A stretch of 64,000 bases of DNA. Origin: Enterococcus avium ATCC 14025. GTDB taxonomy: Bacteria; Bacillota; Bacilli; Lactobacillales; Enterococcaceae. The stretch is taken from contig NZ_KE136364.1 of the NCBI RefSeq assembly GCF_000406965.1, positions 72,420 to 136,419 on the forward strand, in the 5' to 3' direction. The position numbers and the translations under genes are program-made. Positions 30,149 to 40,381 of this stretch are shown one piece after another (the stretch's first letter is position 1; every line of letters starts with the position of its first letter). Under the pieces are notes generated by a model, which was given only the letters and a program-made list of their open reading frames with translations, was not told where the DNA came from and made no database searches.

Positions 30149-31924
30149 ATGGATCGGGATATGAGTATAGCGCCTGAAGAAACAATTAAAGAAGAAAAGA
30201 AGAGTAACTATAAATTAAAAGATTTTTTACGTTTGATTATGAGTGTCAATCCTAAGAAATCACTGTTTGCTATCGGTTTGTTTTTGAGTCTATTAACAAG
30301 TGGGGCAAGCTTGATCGTTCCGCAATTGACGAAAGGATTAATTGATACAAGTAAATTGGCACAAATCGACAAAAGGATGCTGATTGTTTTAGTTTTGGCT
30401 TTCGTAGCACAACTAGCATTTGGTGCGATTGGCAGCTTTTTATTGCGATATGTTGGTGAAAGTGCTGTTAAAACGTTACGAGAAAAATTATGGAGCCATT
30501 TATTACAAATGCCCGTGGGTTACTATGATGATCATAAATCAGGTGAGAGCAGCTCACGGCTGGTGAATGACACGACAGTTATTAAAGATTTAGTCGCAAC
30601 GCAGTTTCCTAATTTTATTACTGGTGCGATCCAATTAGTTGGATCTATGATTATTCTATTTGTAATGGATTGGAAAATGGCGGCGATGATGTTCTTAGCA
30701 GTGCCGATCATGGCATTGATTATGATGCCGATTGGACGAATTATGTCACGCTTGGGTCGGCAATTGCAGGCGGCAACCGCTGACTTCAATGCGGAAGCCA
30801 GTGAAAAGTTATCTGAGATTCGTCTGATTAAATCAAGCAATGGTGAAGAATTTGAAAAGAACAGCGGCGGTTCATTTATCAATAAGATTTTTAACTTAGG
30901 AATTAAAGATGCAAAAGTTGAAGCGATGTTGCAGCCAATCATCACGACGGTTATGTTAGGATTGTTTGTCGGCATTTTAGGTTATGGCGCAGTCCGGGTC
31001 CAAGCGGGTACATTGACGAGTGGGCAATTAGTAGCTTTCTTGTTGTATCTATTTAATATCATGATGCCAGCAGCTAGTTTTGCGATGTTTTTCTCACAAG
31101 TACAAAAGACCATGGGCGCGACTGAACGAATCGAACAAATTCTGAAAACAGAATTAGAACCCATTGAAATAGGAAAAGCAGTTGATGTAGCAGGTAAGAC
31201 GATCAAAGCAGAAAATCTTTCCTTCCATTATGTAGCGCATCGTCCGATTCTGAAAAATGTTTCCTTTGAAGCGAAACCAAATACCGTGATTGCTTTCGCA
31301 GGTCCAAGTGGAGGCGGAAAATCTACTATTTTTGCTTTATTGGAACGCTTTTATCAACCAACAGGCGGTACAGTTAAAATTGGTGATGAAAGAATCGATG
31401 ATCTTAGTCTAACGAATTGGCGTTCACAAATTGGCTATGTATCACAAGATAGTGCTGTTTTTGCTGGGAGCATTCGTGAGAATTTGCAGTATGGGTTAGA
31501 TCGAACATTAACAGAGAAAGAATTGTGGCATGGATTAGAATTAGCCTATGCCGATCAATTTGTCCGTGAATTTCCCGATCAATTAGAAACGGAGCTAGGG
31601 GAACGCGGAGTGAAATTATCTGGAGGACAAAAGCAACGGATTGCTATTGCTCGTGCATTTTTACGTGATCCAAAAATTCTAATGCTGGATGAAGCAACTG
31701 CTAGCTTGGATTCACAATCTGAGGAAAAGGTTCAGCGAGCGTTGGATCAATTGATGGAAGGGCGGACAACATTGGTAATCGCTCATCGTTTATCAACGAT
31801 TGTGGATGCTGATCATATTTACTTTATTGAAAAAGGCGAAGTGACCGGTCATGGAACTCATAGTGAGTTAATCGCCAGTCATCCGCTTTATGCGCAATAT
31901 GTGCAGGAACAAGTGGTAAATTAA
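30149..31924 (+). CDS. Multidrug-type ABC half transporter
   Basis: This 591-residue exporter has a six-helix membrane domain (about 35-325) fused to an ATPase. The ATPase has Walker A GPSGGGKST, signature LSGGQKQR, Walker B ILMLDEATASLD and H loop IAHRLST. This is the BmrA/LmrA half-transporter architecture that works as a homodimer or with a second half; no second half gene is adjacent. SD AAGGAGG before ATG 30149. The upstream marR gene and the leader element at 29984-30118 suggest drug- or stress-inducible expression. Confidence 0.92.
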   Translation: MDRDMSIAPEETIKEEKKSNYKLKDFLRLIMSVNPKKSLFAIGLFLSLLTSGASLIVPQLTKGLIDTSKLAQIDKRMLIVLVLAFVAQLAFGAIGSFLLRYVGESAVKTLREKLWSHLLQMPVGYYDDHKSGESSSRLVNDTTVIKDLVATQFPNFITGAIQLVGSMIILFVMDWKMAAMMFLAVPIMALIMMPIGRIMSRLGRQLQAATADFNAEASEKLSEIRLIKSSNGEEFEKNSGGSFINKIFNLGIKDAKVEAMLQPIITTVMLGLFVGILGYGAVRVQAGTLTSGQLVAFLLYLFNIMMPAASFAMFFSQVQKTMGATERIEQILKTELEPIEIGKAVDVAGKTIKAENLSFHYVAHRPILKNVSFEAKPNTVIAFAGPSGGGKSTIFALLERFYQPTGGTVKIGDERIDDLSLTNWRSQIGYVSQDSAVFAGSIRENLQYGLDRTLTEKELWHGLELAYADQFVREFPDQLETELGERGVKLSGGQKQRIAIARAFLRDPKILMLDEATASLDSQSEEKVQRALDQLMEGRTTLVIAHRLSTIVDADHIYFIEKGEVTGHGTHSELIASHPLYAQYVQEQVVN

Positions 31925-31973
31925 AAAGAGCGTATCAAAACTTTTTATTATAAAGTTTTGATACGCTCTTTTC
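31925..31973. terminator. Bidirectional terminator between the ABC gene and leuD
   Basis: AAAGAGCGTATCAAAACTTT and its complement form a ~20-bp stem with A and T runs on either side, serving the plus-strand ABC gene and the minus-strand leu operon. Confidence 0.92.
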
Positions 31974-31975
31974 GT

Positions 31976-32560
31976 TTATTCGTAAGTAGGTATTTTTTCT
32001 TCGTATGCAGTGATTTCATCTTCATACTGCAGGGTAATGCTAATATCATCTAACCCATTTGCCAATTTCTCTTTCCAGGTCGGATCAATTTGAAAGGCGT
32101 AGGTGGCTTCAGCAGTCTGAATCTCTTGTTTAGGCAGATCAATCGTGATTGTCTGATCTGCCGGGATTTGACTAAGAATTTCACGGACACTTTGATCCAT
32201 ACGAATTGGCAGCAGGCCATTTTTCAAAGCATTCATATAGAAGATATCGCTATAGCTGCCGGCAATGACTGCTTTGAAGCCGTAGTCTTGAATGGCCCAA
32301 GCTGCGTGTTCCCGAGAAGAGCCAGAACCAAAGTTTTCTCCAGAGATTAAGATAGTTGCGTCTTTTCGTTCAGGAGCGTTTAAGATAAATGCAGGATTTG
32401 GTGATCCATCTTCTAAGAAGCGCCATTCATCAAAAAGATGTTTACCAAAACCAGCTTTATCGACTTGTTTCAAAAAGCCTTTAGGGATGATTTGGTCAGT
32501 ATCGATGTTATCATTCATTAGTGGAACAGTTTTTCCTGTATAAGTCGTAAATTTTTCCAT
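31976..32560 (-). CDS. leuD: 3-isopropylmalate dehydratase small subunit
   Basis: This 194-residue swivel-domain subunit pairs with LeuC to isomerise 2-isopropylmalate to 3-isopropylmalate. Family motifs are [13 protein letters not shown] (about 18-30) and [18 protein letters not shown] (about 73-90). Its ATG overlaps the leuC stop by one base (TAATG), which couples the two subunits. Last gene of leuABCD. Confidence 0.95.
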   Translation of the reverse strand: MEKFTTYTGKTVPLMNDNIDTDQIIPKGFLKQVDKAGFGKHLFDEWRFLEDGSPNPAFILNAPERKDATILISGENFGSGSSREHAAWAIQDYGFKAVIAGSYSDIFYMNALKNGLLPIRMDQSVREILSQIPADQTITIDLPKQEIQTAEATYAFQIDPTWKEKLANGLDDISITLQYEDEITAYEEKIPTYE

Positions 32561-33933
32561 TAGATGACCTCCTTGCGGCTATCGACAAAGTTTCCATGAA
32601 TGGCTGCCAATGCGGCCATCGCTGGACTACAAAGGTGTGTGCGAGCATCTTTACCTTGGCGTCCTTGGAAATTTCGATTAGATGTTGAAGCACAATGAAC
32701 ACCAGCTGGTACTCGGTCAGGGTTCATCCCTAGACACATGGAGCAGCCAGGTTCGCGCCATTCAAAACCAGCCTCGATAAAAACTTTGTCCAATCCAATT
32801 TTTTCAGCTGCTTTACGGACGGGTCTTGAACCGGGAACGACGATGGCGGTAACATTGTCATGAACTTTCTTACCTTCCACGATTTTTGCCGCTTCCTGCA
32901 AGTCAGACAGTCGACCATTCGTACAAGAACCAATAAAGACATAGCCGATTGGAATATCAGTCGGTGTTTGACCAGGTTTTAGATCCATGTAATCATAAGC
33001 TTTTTGCAGATCCGGTGATGTGGCTGCCGGAAACGTGCCATCAAACGGCACGCCCATCTCAGGATTCGTACCCCAAGTCACGAAAGGAACTAATTCGTTG
33101 ACATCAAGCGTTAGAACTTTATCATAATGAGCATCTTCGTCTGTATAAAGTTCTTTCCAATCATTGATCGCGGCTTCCATATTCTTCGGAGCGTATTCGC
33201 GGCCAGCCACATACTCAAAAGTCTTTTCATCTGGAGCGATCAAACCGATTTTCGCGCCGCCTTCGATTGCCATGTTGCAAATTGTCATGCGTTCTTCCAT
33301 CGAAAGGTTTTCAATCGTTTCGCCACAAAATTCCGCACCGTATCCTACGCCGAAATCCGTTCCATATTTAGCGATTAGCGCCAAGATGATATCTTTTGCA
33401 TAGACACCTTTTGGTAATTTCCCAGTAATTTTAATTCCCATATTCTTCGGTTTGTTTTGCCAAAGACTCTGAGTTGCAAAAACATGTTCCACCTCGCTGG
33501 TGCCGATCCCGAAGGCAAGTGCACCGAAAGCACCGTGAGTTGCGGTGTGTGAATCCCCACAAACAATTGTTTTACCCGGTTGCGTCAGACCGGTTTCCGG
33601 TCCGACCATGTGAACGATCCCCTGGCGATCACTACCGTTGTCACAAAGCTGGACACCAAATTCTTGGCAATTTTCTCTCAAGGTATCAATTTGTTTTTTT
33701 GCCACTAGGTCAGTGAAATTAAAAATATCGACAGTCGGTGTATTATGATCCATCGTCGCAAACGTCCGCTCAGGATGACGCAATGTTCGACCTGCTTCAC
33801 GAATTCCCGCAAAAGCTTGAGGGGAGGTGACTTCATGAATCAAATGCAAATCAATGTAAAGCAATTGCGGGGAGCCTTCTTCGCCATGAACGACGTGACG
33901 ATCCCACAGTTTATCAAATAGTGTTTTTCCCAT
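32560..33933 (-). CDS. leuC: 3-isopropylmalate dehydratase large subunit
   Basis: This 457-residue aconitase-superfamily subunit holds the [4Fe-4S] cluster. Visible motifs are [29 protein letters not shown] (first Cys) and [11 protein letters not shown] (Cys-x2-Cys). Length is close to the usual ~465. It sits 2 bp after leuB and overlaps leuD by one base. Confidence 0.95.
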   Translation of the reverse strand: MGKTLFDKLWDRHVVHGEEGSPQLLYIDLHLIHEVTSPQAFAGIREAGRTLRHPERTFATMDHNTPTVDIFNFTDLVAKKQIDTLRENCQEFGVQLCDNGSDRQGIVHMVGPETGLTQPGKTIVCGDSHTATHGAFGALAFGIGTSEVEHVFATQSLWQNKPKNMGIKITGKLPKGVYAKDIILALIAKYGTDFGVGYGAEFCGETIENLSMEERMTICNMAIEGGAKIGLIAPDEKTFEYVAGREYAPKNMEAAINDWKELYTDEDAHYDKVLTLDVNELVPFVTWGTNPEMGVPFDGTFPAATSPDLQKAYDYMDLKPGQTPTDIPIGYVFIGSCTNGRLSDLQEAAKIVEGKKVHDNVTAIVVPGSRPVRKAAEKIGLDKVFIEAGFEWREPGCSMCLGMNPDRVPAGVHCASTSNRNFQGRQGKDARTHLCSPAMAALAAIHGNFVDSRKEVI

Positions 33934-33935
33934 AA

Positions 33936-34985
33936 TTATGCTTCCTCCAATTCTTGAATCACCGCGTCGGTAAATTCGGCTGTCGTTGCTTGTCCACCCA
34001 AGTCATGAGTAAAGAGCCCTTTAGATAGAACTGTATCACAGGACTTTTCAATTGCTTTGGCCGCTTGTTCTTCTTGGAATGATTGTCGTAGCATCATCGC
34101 CACTGACAAAATCATTGAGATTGGATTTGCGATTCCTTTTCCCGCGATATCTGGAGCCGAACCGTGGATCGGTTCGTACAGAGAAGGTCCGCTATCGCTG
34201 TGACTTGCACTTGGCAGCACACCCAATGAGCCTGGTAGTACAGAAGCTTCATCGCTCAAAATGTCGCCGAAAAGATTTTCCGTTACGATTACATCAAATG
34301 CTTTAGGATTTTGAATCAGTTTCATTGTTGCCGAATCAACATATTGATGCTCTAGTTGACAATCTGGATATTCTTTTGCGACTTCTTCCGCAGTCGATCG
34401 CCATAATTTGCTAGAAGCGAGAACATTTGCTTTATCGACTGAGGTCACTTTTTTATCTCGTCCTTGAGCAATTTTAAAGGCTGAATGAAGAATACGTTCG
34501 ATTTCCACTTTGTGGTAACGAGCTGTATCGTAAGCCATCGTATCGGTCAATTCTCGAGGTTCACCAAAATAAATACCGCTACTCAATTCTCGTACAATAA
34601 TCAAATCAGTGCCTTCAAGAATCTCTGGTTTTAAAGGCGACAGATGGAGCAGGGCTGAGGAAACTGAAACTGGCCGAATGTTCGCGAATAAGTTCAAAGA
34701 CTTTCTCAATGCGAGTAAACCTTTTTCTGGAGTATCCTGCATTTTTTCCCATTTCGGACCGCCGATTGCTCCCAAAAGAATCGCGTCAGCCGCCTGACAA
34801 GTAGTGAGTGTTTTTTCTGGAAGAGAAGCACCAGCTTCATCAATTCCTGCACCCCCAAAAGGAAGTTCTTCAAGTTCAAATGTATGCGCGCATTTCTTTT
34901 CGACAGCTGCTAGTACCTGCAGCCCACTGTCCATAATTTCTGGTCCAATACCGTCTCCGGCTAAAACAACAATTTTACTATTCAT
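33936..34985 (-). CDS. leuB: 3-isopropylmalate dehydrogenase
   Basis: This 349-residue NAD-dependent oxidative decarboxylase has the N-terminal [12 protein letters not shown], the substrate motif [14 protein letters not shown] and the nucleotide and metal segment [18 protein letters not shown]. Length is normal. Third step of leucine synthesis, in the order leuA-B-C-D as in lactococci. Confidence 0.95.
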   Translation of the reverse strand: MNSKIVVLAGDGIGPEIMDSGLQVLAAVEKKCAHTFELEELPFGGAGIDEAGASLPEKTLTTCQAADAILLGAIGGPKWEKMQDTPEKGLLALRKSLNLFANIRPVSVSSALLHLSPLKPEILEGTDLIIVRELSSGIYFGEPRELTDTMAYDTARYHKVEIERILHSAFKIAQGRDKKVTSVDKANVLASSKLWRSTAEEVAKEYPDCQLEHQYVDSATMKLIQNPKAFDVIVTENLFGDILSDEASVLPGSLGVLPSASHSDSGPSLYEPIHGSAPDIAGKGIANPISMILSVAMMLRQSFQEEQAAKAIEKSCDTVLSKGLFTHDLGGQATTAEFTDAVIQELEEA

Positions 34986-35070
34986 GTATCTGCTCCTATC
35001 TCATATAAAAGTATTCATTTTTCGAAAATGTGTATCTAAGTAATCCATTCTTAGGTTTCAGTTTATTTAA

Positions 35071-36585
35071 CTACCCATTTTGTTTTAAGTGATTACTGGC
35101 TTGAACGTAAGCTTTGGCTGATGCATGAAGGACATCGAAATCGACGCCGATTCCGCGAAATTCATCGTTGCTTTTCTTATCTCGCAGAGTCACACGGACT
35201 TCAGCTTGAGCGTCTTCTCCGCCAGTCAATGCTTGAATTTCATATTCAGTTAGTTCAGGATCTTGCTGGAGTAATTCATCGATAGTATTGTAGATCGCTT
35301 GAATACTTCCGGAACCAATCTGAGAAGCTACTTGCGTTTCGTTTTCTTCATTAATAATAGAGACAATCGCTCCTTGATAGCCATTTGAGCTGTATTGAAC
35401 TTGAACATCCGTTAGCTTGTATTTTTCGGTTTCTTCTCGATATTGATCTGCGAGCAGGGCGATTAAATCCTTATCAGTAATTTGTTTCTTTTTATCTGCT
35501 AATGCTTTAAAGCGTTTGAAAGCTTCTTTGCTATCAGTGTCGTTTAATTGATAGCCCAGCTCTTCCAATTTAGCGTTAAAAGCATGACGCCCCGATAATT
35601 TTCCAAGTGGAAGAGAATTTTGATTGACGCCTACTAAAGTCGGGGTAATGATCTCGTAAGTCTCTGGATTCTTCAATACACCATCTTGGTGAATGCCAGA
35701 TTCATGCGCATAGGCATTATCGCCGACGATCGCTTTATTTTTGGGAACCGGAATACCAGAAAGGCGTGAAACCAGTTCACTGGTTCTTTTTGTTTCATTT
35801 AATACAATATTTGATTCGCATTGATAAAAGTCTTTGCGAATTGATAGTGCCAAGGCAACTTCTTCCAACGCGGTGTTGCCCGCACGTTCGCCGATTCCGT
35901 TAATCGCACCTTCAACGCGGTTCGCGCCATTTTCGATGGCAGCTAGTGCGTTTGCGGTAGCCATTCCTAGATCGTCGTGACAATGGGAAGAAAAGGAGAT
36001 TTCTTGTTCACTTTGAATATTTTCGATCAGTGATTTAAAAATCGCACCATATTCCGTCGGGTTTGAATATCCGACTGTGTCAGGGACATTAATAATAGTA
36101 GCTCCAGCATCAATGGCCGTTTGTACTGCTTCTAATAGGAAATCTTTTTCTGTTCGAGAGGCATCTTCAGGCGAAAACTGAACTTTTTCAAATAAACTAC
36201 GTGCATAACTGACATGCTTTTTAATAGAAGCAAGAACTTCCTCTCGAGTCATTTTTAATTTGTACTGCATATGGACATCGCTTGTTGCCAAGAACACGTG
36301 AATCTGCGGATCAACGGCGTCCTTTAAGGCTTCGTAGGCACGATCAATGTCTTTTTTCTGACAACGCGCTAATCCTGTTACCGTCATATTCTTTACCTGA
36401 CGCGCAATACTTTGCACTGCTTCAAAATCACCAGGCGAAGCGATCGGGAACCCAGCCTCAATAACATCAACGCCCCATTTTTCTAATTGAAGGGCGATCT
36501 GAACTTTTTCTTTCGTATTAAAATTTACTCCCGGTGTCTGTTCACCATCTCTTAATGTGGTGTCAAAAAATTGAATTTTTCTCAT
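35071..36585 (-). CDS. leuA: 2-isopropylmalate synthase
   Basis: This 504-residue enzyme condenses 2-ketoisovalerate with acetyl-CoA, the committed step to leucine. The catalytic HMGL-like domain has [17 protein letters not shown] and the metal motif [11 protein letters not shown]. The C-terminal LeuA allosteric domain (about 375-500) confers leucine feedback. SD AAGGAGGAG precedes the start at 36585. The leader upstream holds a Leu-rich peptide and a terminator. No ilv genes are in the window. Confidence 0.96.
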   Translation of the reverse strand: MRKIQFFDTTLRDGEQTPGVNFNTKEKVQIALQLEKWGVDVIEAGFPIASPGDFEAVQSIARQVKNMTVTGLARCQKKDIDRAYEALKDAVDPQIHVFLATSDVHMQYKLKMTREEVLASIKKHVSYARSLFEKVQFSPEDASRTEKDFLLEAVQTAIDAGATIINVPDTVGYSNPTEYGAIFKSLIENIQSEQEISFSSHCHDDLGMATANALAAIENGANRVEGAINGIGERAGNTALEEVALALSIRKDFYQCESNIVLNETKRTSELVSRLSGIPVPKNKAIVGDNAYAHESGIHQDGVLKNPETYEIITPTLVGVNQNSLPLGKLSGRHAFNAKLEELGYQLNDTDSKEAFKRFKALADKKKQITDKDLIALLADQYREETEKYKLTDVQVQYSSNGYQGAIVSIINEENETQVASQIGSGSIQAIYNTIDELLQQDPELTEYEIQALTGGEDAQAEVRVTLRDKKSNDEFRGIGVDFDVLHASAKAYVQASNHLKQNG

Positions 36586-36615
36586 TTTTACTCCTCCTTA
36601 AATCAAAAACGGGTA

Positions 36616-36667
36616 TAAAAAAAGCACTCCATCGGAAAAGAACCACTTTCTTTTCCGATGCAATGCG
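36616..36667 (-). terminator. Attenuator terminator of the leu operon
   Basis: On the minus strand CATCGGAAAAGAA, a short loop and TTCTTTTCCGATG, extended by GCA/TGC, are followed by T7, 30 bp ahead of leuA. It is placed to end transcription before the structural genes when leucine is plentiful. Confidence 0.9.
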
Positions 36668-36671
36668 AATA

Positions 36672-36703
36672 GGGACTTTATGAAATGATTTTCAGAAAGT
36701 CCC
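36672..36703 (-). other. Hairpin just after the leu leader peptide
   Basis: GGGACTTT and AAAGTCCC enclose an AU-rich loop, starting 3 nt after the leader stop codon. Probably the pause or alternative hairpin of the attenuator. Confidence 0.7.
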
Positions 36704-36705
36704 AG

Positions 36706-36750
36706 CTATAATAATAAAGTTGCGTTGAAAGACTTAATTGATTTTATCAT
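36706..36750 (-). CDS. leuL: leu operon leader peptide (14 aa)
   Basis: On the minus strand an ATG at 36750 opens MIKSIKSFNATLLL followed by TAG. Three consecutive TTA leucine codons directly precede the stop. GGGTGG upstream can serve as SD. The peptide lies between a strong promoter and two hairpins ahead of leuA. Ribosome stalling at the Leu codons under leucine starvation would be expected to prevent the downstream terminator from forming. Confidence 0.8.
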   Translation of the reverse strand: MIKSIKSFNATLLL

Positions 36751-36796
36751 GGCAACCACCCGTTATTGTCAGAATTTTTTAAAAATTGTTGTATTC

Positions 36797-36825
36797 ATCG
36801 TATAAAAAAAGAAAAGAATTGTCAA
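36797..36825 (-). promoter_or_regulatory. leu operon promoter
   Basis: On the minus strand TTGACA (36825-36820), 17-bp spacer, TACGAT (36802-36797). Confidence 0.8.
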
Positions 36826-37160
36826 TACGATTATGAAAAAAAGATTAGAATACTTTCTAATAAAATTATACGCTGATGAAACGTTGTTGGATGAAAATAA
36901 ATTCCTTGGATAATTAGAAAGAATTTTTTCTGTAAATGAATATTTAATTATCTATCATGCTTATGTCACTATGCAAGAGTAGAACAGAAAATAGCAAAAT
37001 AATTTTAGTTTGAAAAAAAATCTTTAGGAGAATTGCCGATTTTACAAGATTTATTAGGAATAATTTGCGAAAAAGCAAAAAATATTAGAACATTCGGAGC
37101 ATATGGTTTGATTTATTAAAAACAAATGATTAAACTACTCTTCATATTCAGAACTTCATA
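36826..37160. other. Gene-free AT-rich region between the divergent leu and oppA promoters
   Basis: About 335 bp with no ORF supported by an SD and no strong hairpin. Several AT-rich stretches could hold promoter elements for oppA but none stands out. Confidence 0.45.
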
Positions 37161-37175
37161 ATTATTCTGAAAATT
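37161..37175 (+). promoter_or_regulatory. Candidate CodY box upstream of oppA
   Basis: ATTATTCTGAAAATT matches the CodY consensus AATTTTCWGAAAATT at 13 of 15 positions, 22 bp ahead of the oppA start. Peptide transport genes are common CodY targets. Confidence 0.55.
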
Positions 37176-37196
37176 GAATCAAAAGGGGAAAAAGAT

Positions 37197-38858
37197 ATGA
37201 GGAACAAATTTGCATATGGTATTATCGCGATTTGCGGGCTCGCATTGGCGGGTTGTTATGGAGGCAATAGCGCAACGACTGATGAGAGCAGTTCGAGTGC
37301 GAAAGCTAAGGGAAACGGAACATTTAACTTAGTGGTCCAACAGGAAATGCCGACAGCCGATCTGTCAGTCGCAACAGATACAATCAGTTTTGCTGCACTA
37401 AATAATGTTTATGAAGGAATCTACCGTTTAGATAAAGACAACAAGCCACAACCAGCTGGCGCAAGTGAGAAAGTGAAAGTCAGTGATGACGGCAAGACCT
37501 ATACTGTCAAATTAAGAGAAGATGCCCAATGGTCTAATGGCGACCCAGTTACAGCTAAAGATTATGTTTTTGGCTGGCAGCGTACCGTTAAGCCAGAAAC
37601 CGCTTCAGAATATGCGTATCTTTTTGAACCTGTTGAAAATGCAGCCGATATCTCTGCTGGTAAAAAAGCTCCAGAGGAATTAGGGATTAAAGCAGTTGGT
37701 GATTATGAATTAGAAATCAAATTAGCAAAACCAACACCATATTTTGATTACTTGTTAGCCTTTCCATCATTCTTCCCACAAAACCAGAAGGTCGTGGAAG
37801 AAAATGGGAAAGAATACGCGACTAAGAGTGACAAATCTGTTTACAATGGTCCATTCACGTTAGAAGGATTTGACGGACCTGGTACTGATACAGAATGGGA
37901 ATACAAGAAAAATGATACTTACTGGGATAAAGACGAAGTCAAATTATCTAGTGTAAAAGTTAATGTTGTAAAAGAATCCTCTACTTCATTGAATCTATTT
38001 AAAGATGGCGAGGCGGATGATGTCATCTTATCTGGCGAATTGGCACAACAAAATGCCAATGACTCCGCCTATAAATCGTTTAAAGAAGCACGAACAAGCT
38101 ATCTTGAATACAATCAACGAAAAGCAGATTCACCATGGAAAAACGAAAACTTACGTAAAGCTGTTTCGTATGCCATCAATCGTAAATCTTTAGTGAATCA
38201 AGTATTAGGTGACGGCTCAGTCGTATCGACTGGGTTAGTGCCATCAGGTATGTCAAAAAATCCTAAGACTGACGAAGATTTTGCTAAGGAAGCCGGGAAA
38301 TTAGCACCTTATGATAAAGAAAAAGCCAAAGAATATTGGGATAAAGCGAAAAAAGAGTTAGGCATCGATGAATTGTCCTTCGAGCTGATGGCTTCTGATA
38401 CAGATTCATCTAAAAAAGTTATTGAGTATATTCAAGGTGTTCTGGAAGACACGTTGCCAGGAATGACCGTGAAACCAACCCCAGTGCCATTTTCTGTTCG
38501 ATTAGATCGATCAAATGCTGGAGACTTTGATGTCCTACTTGGTGGTTGGGGAGCTGACTATGCTGATCCATCAAGTTTCACTGATTTGTTTGTAACAGGA
38601 AACTCATATAACCGCGGACGTTGGAGCAATGAAGAGTATGACAAATTAGTTGATGCTTCTGGCAATAAGGATGCTAGTGACGAAGAAGCTCGATGGGAAG
38701 ATCTGCAAAAAGCCAATGAGATCATTTCGAAAGAATCAGGTGTCGCACCACTGTACCAACTATCTGAAGCTCATTTAGTTAACGAGAAAGTCAAAGGGAT
38801 CGTTCATCATCCTGCCGGTGCTTCATGGGACTATAAATGGACGTATGTTGAAGAATAG
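37197..38858 (+). CDS. oppA: Oligopeptide-binding lipoprotein
   Basis: This 553-residue extracellular solute-binding protein is of the peptide-binding family (SBP_bac_5). A lipoprotein signal peptide ends in the lipobox LALAGC with Cys20, followed by a Ser-rich linker. Family blocks are YTVKLREDAQWSNGDPVTAKD and the late GGWGADYADPSSFTDLF. It delivers oligopeptides to OppBCDF encoded 580 bp downstream, beyond an oppositely oriented gene. SD AAAGGGG before ATG 37197. Confidence 0.93.
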   Translation: MRNKFAYGIIAICGLALAGCYGGNSATTDESSSSAKAKGNGTFNLVVQQEMPTADLSVATDTISFAALNNVYEGIYRLDKDNKPQPAGASEKVKVSDDGKTYTVKLREDAQWSNGDPVTAKDYVFGWQRTVKPETASEYAYLFEPVENAADISAGKKAPEELGIKAVGDYELEIKLAKPTPYFDYLLAFPSFFPQNQKVVEENGKEYATKSDKSVYNGPFTLEGFDGPGTDTEWEYKKNDTYWDKDEVKLSSVKVNVVKESSTSLNLFKDGEADDVILSGELAQQNANDSAYKSFKEARTSYLEYNQRKADSPWKNENLRKAVSYAINRKSLVNQVLGDGSVVSTGLVPSGMSKNPKTDEDFAKEAGKLAPYDKEKAKEYWDKAKKELGIDELSFELMASDTDSSKKVIEYIQGVLEDTLPGMTVKPTPVPFSVRLDRSNAGDFDVLLGGWGADYADPSSFTDLFVTGNSYNRGRWSNEEYDKLVDASGNKDASDEEARWEDLQKANEIISKESGVAPLYQLSEAHLVNEKVKGIVHHPAGASWDYKWTYVEE

Positions 38859-38926
38859 TCTTAGCGTAAAAGAGGCGTTTCAAGCTTGTTTTAATAATAA
38901 TTCTGAAGCGTTGATGATAAATAAAG

Positions 38927-38962
38927 AGAAGTTGGAACGAGCAACGTTCCAACTTCCTTTTA
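38927..38962. terminator. Bidirectional terminator between oppA and the DUF3899 gene
   Basis: GAAGTTGGAACG, loop AGCAA, CGTTCCAACTTC, with T4 on the plus strand. It serves the convergent genes. Confidence 0.85.
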
Positions 38963-39304
38963 AGTCAATGTCAATAATGCGCAGATGATCGAAGCTAAAA
39001 TTAAAATAGCTGCAATGATCAACCAAAAAGAATAACGCCCCTGTCCAACTTGCGAAAGGGCTTGGAATTCTGATTTTTTCTTTTGTTTTCTACTGAAGGC
39101 TTGATGCATCGAATGCTGAAAGTGGTCAAAGAAGCCTGAAGAAAAAATCCAAAACAAGGTACCAATAATTAGAAATGGTAGTCCAATTAAGAAAAATCGG
39201 TTAGATAAGGTTAAAAAAGTAAGTGATCCTTTCAAGATCGAGTAGATCGTGATGATCACCAACAGACCTCCGCCGATTCCAATGGGAAATAATTTATTTT
39301 TCAT
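38960..39304 (-). CDS. DUF3899-type membrane protein
   Basis: This 114-residue protein has three hydrophobic segments (about 5-22, 32-55, 92-113) and the stretch SSGFFDHFQHSMHQAFSRKQKKK between the second and third, which is typical of the small DUF3899 family. Function unknown. It is encoded on the minus strand between oppA and oppB, so it splits an otherwise standard opp cluster. The SD is weak and not clearly visible. Confidence 0.7.
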   Translation of the reverse strand: MKNKLFPIGIGGGLLVIITIYSILKGSLTFLTLSNRFFLIGLPFLIIGTLFWIFSSGFFDHFQHSMHQAFSRKQKKKSEFQALSQVGQGRYSFWLIIAAILILASIICALLTLT

Positions 39305-39331
39305 ACATACACTCCAATAGTTAATAGCAAA

Positions 39332-39357
39332 TGTGAATCAGAAAACAGTTATTCACA
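39332..39357 (+). promoter_or_regulatory. Inverted repeat between the DUF3899 gene and oppB
   Basis: TGTGAAT, 12 bp, ATTCACA lies in the divergent intergenic region. Candidate operator; the regulator is unknown. Confidence 0.35.
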
Positions 39358-39439
39358 ATGTCTTTCTACTCTAAACCATAATAAAAGTAGAAGTCAAAAT
39401 ATAAGAACGGAACATCAGACTTATTTTAGGAGGCACCTC

Positions 39440-40381
39440 ATGGGCAGTTATTTGAAATATTTTTTAAAGCGTGTCTTTTTTATGTTGATTACTCTATGGT
39501 TGATTGCTACCATCACATTCTTCTTGATGCAATTATTACCAGGGACACCTTATACCAATCAAGAACGCTTAAGTCCTGAAACGATTGCAATGCTGAATAA
39601 GCAAGTTGGTTTAGATAAACCAGTGATCGTTCAATACGGGATTTACCTATCAAACCTTGTACAAGGAAACTTTGGAATTTCCTTCCAATTTAAAAATCAA
39701 GCCGTTGCTGCATTGTTAGCTGGTCGAATCGGTCCATCATTGCAATTAGGTTTGCAGGCAATCGTATTTGGTACCTTTGTTGGAATTATCTTAGGCACAA
39801 TCTCAGCAATGAAGCAAAATTCATGGGCCGATACTGCTTCAACTTTAGTGGCGATCTTAGGACGTTCGATCCCTAACTTTGTATTCGCTGTTTTACTTCA
39901 ATATATTTTCGCTATGAAATTGCAAGTTTTACCGATTGCCAAATGGGAAGGATTTGCTTATACGATCTTGCCAACTCTGGCGTTAGCTATGTCGCCACTG
40001 GCCGATTCGGCTCGTTTCATCCGAACCGAGATGGTGGAGGTGCTTCACAGCGATTACGTTGAACTGGCACGGGCGAAAGGATTGAGCCGATGGGAAATTG
40101 CTTTCAGGCATGGATTACGAAATAGCCTGATTCCCTTAATGACCTTATTAGGCCCCTTAGCGGTCGCATTGATGACTGGATCACTCGTGGTTGAAAACAT
40201 TTTCGCCATTCCAGGAATAGGAGAGCAATTCGTAAAATCAATCATGACCAATGATTATCCAACGATCATGGCCGTAACAATCCTTTACTCATTCATGCTG
40301 GTCTTCGTCATTTTAGTCGTTGATCTACTTTATGGGTTGGTTGATCCTCGAATTCGTCTATCAGAAGGGAGCAAAAGCTAA
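39440..40381 (+). CDS. oppB: Oligopeptide ABC transporter permease OppB
   Basis: This 313-residue permease has about six membrane helices. An N-terminal helix and periplasm-facing loop with LLPGTPYTNQERLSP precede the binding-protein-dependent permease domain, whose EAA-type loop reads YVELARAKGLSRWEIAFRHGLRNS. SD AGGAGG before ATG 39440. Its stop overlaps the oppC start (TAATG). Confidence 0.95.
   Translation: MGSYLKYFLKRVFFMLITLWLIATITFFLMQLLPGTPYTNQERLSPETIAMLNKQVGLDKPVIVQYGIYLSNLVQGNFGISFQFKNQAVAALLAGRIGPSLQLGLQAIVFGTFVGIILGTISAMKQNSWADTASTLVAILGRSIPNFVFAVLLQYIFAMKLQVLPIAKWEGFAYTILPTLALAMSPLADSARFIRTEMVEVLHSDYVELARAKGLSRWEIAFRHGLRNSLIPLMTLLGPLAVALMTGSLVVENIFAIPGIGEQFVKSIMTNDYPTIMAVTILYSFMLVFVILVVDLLYGLVDPRIRLSEGSKS

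Noticed and set aside
36586..36780. T-box riboswitch ahead of leuA
   Set aside because: GGGTGGTTGCC vaguely resembles a T-box core, but it functions better as the SD of a Leu-rich leader peptide; no stem I with a specifier loop is visible and the terminator does not share the T-box complement.
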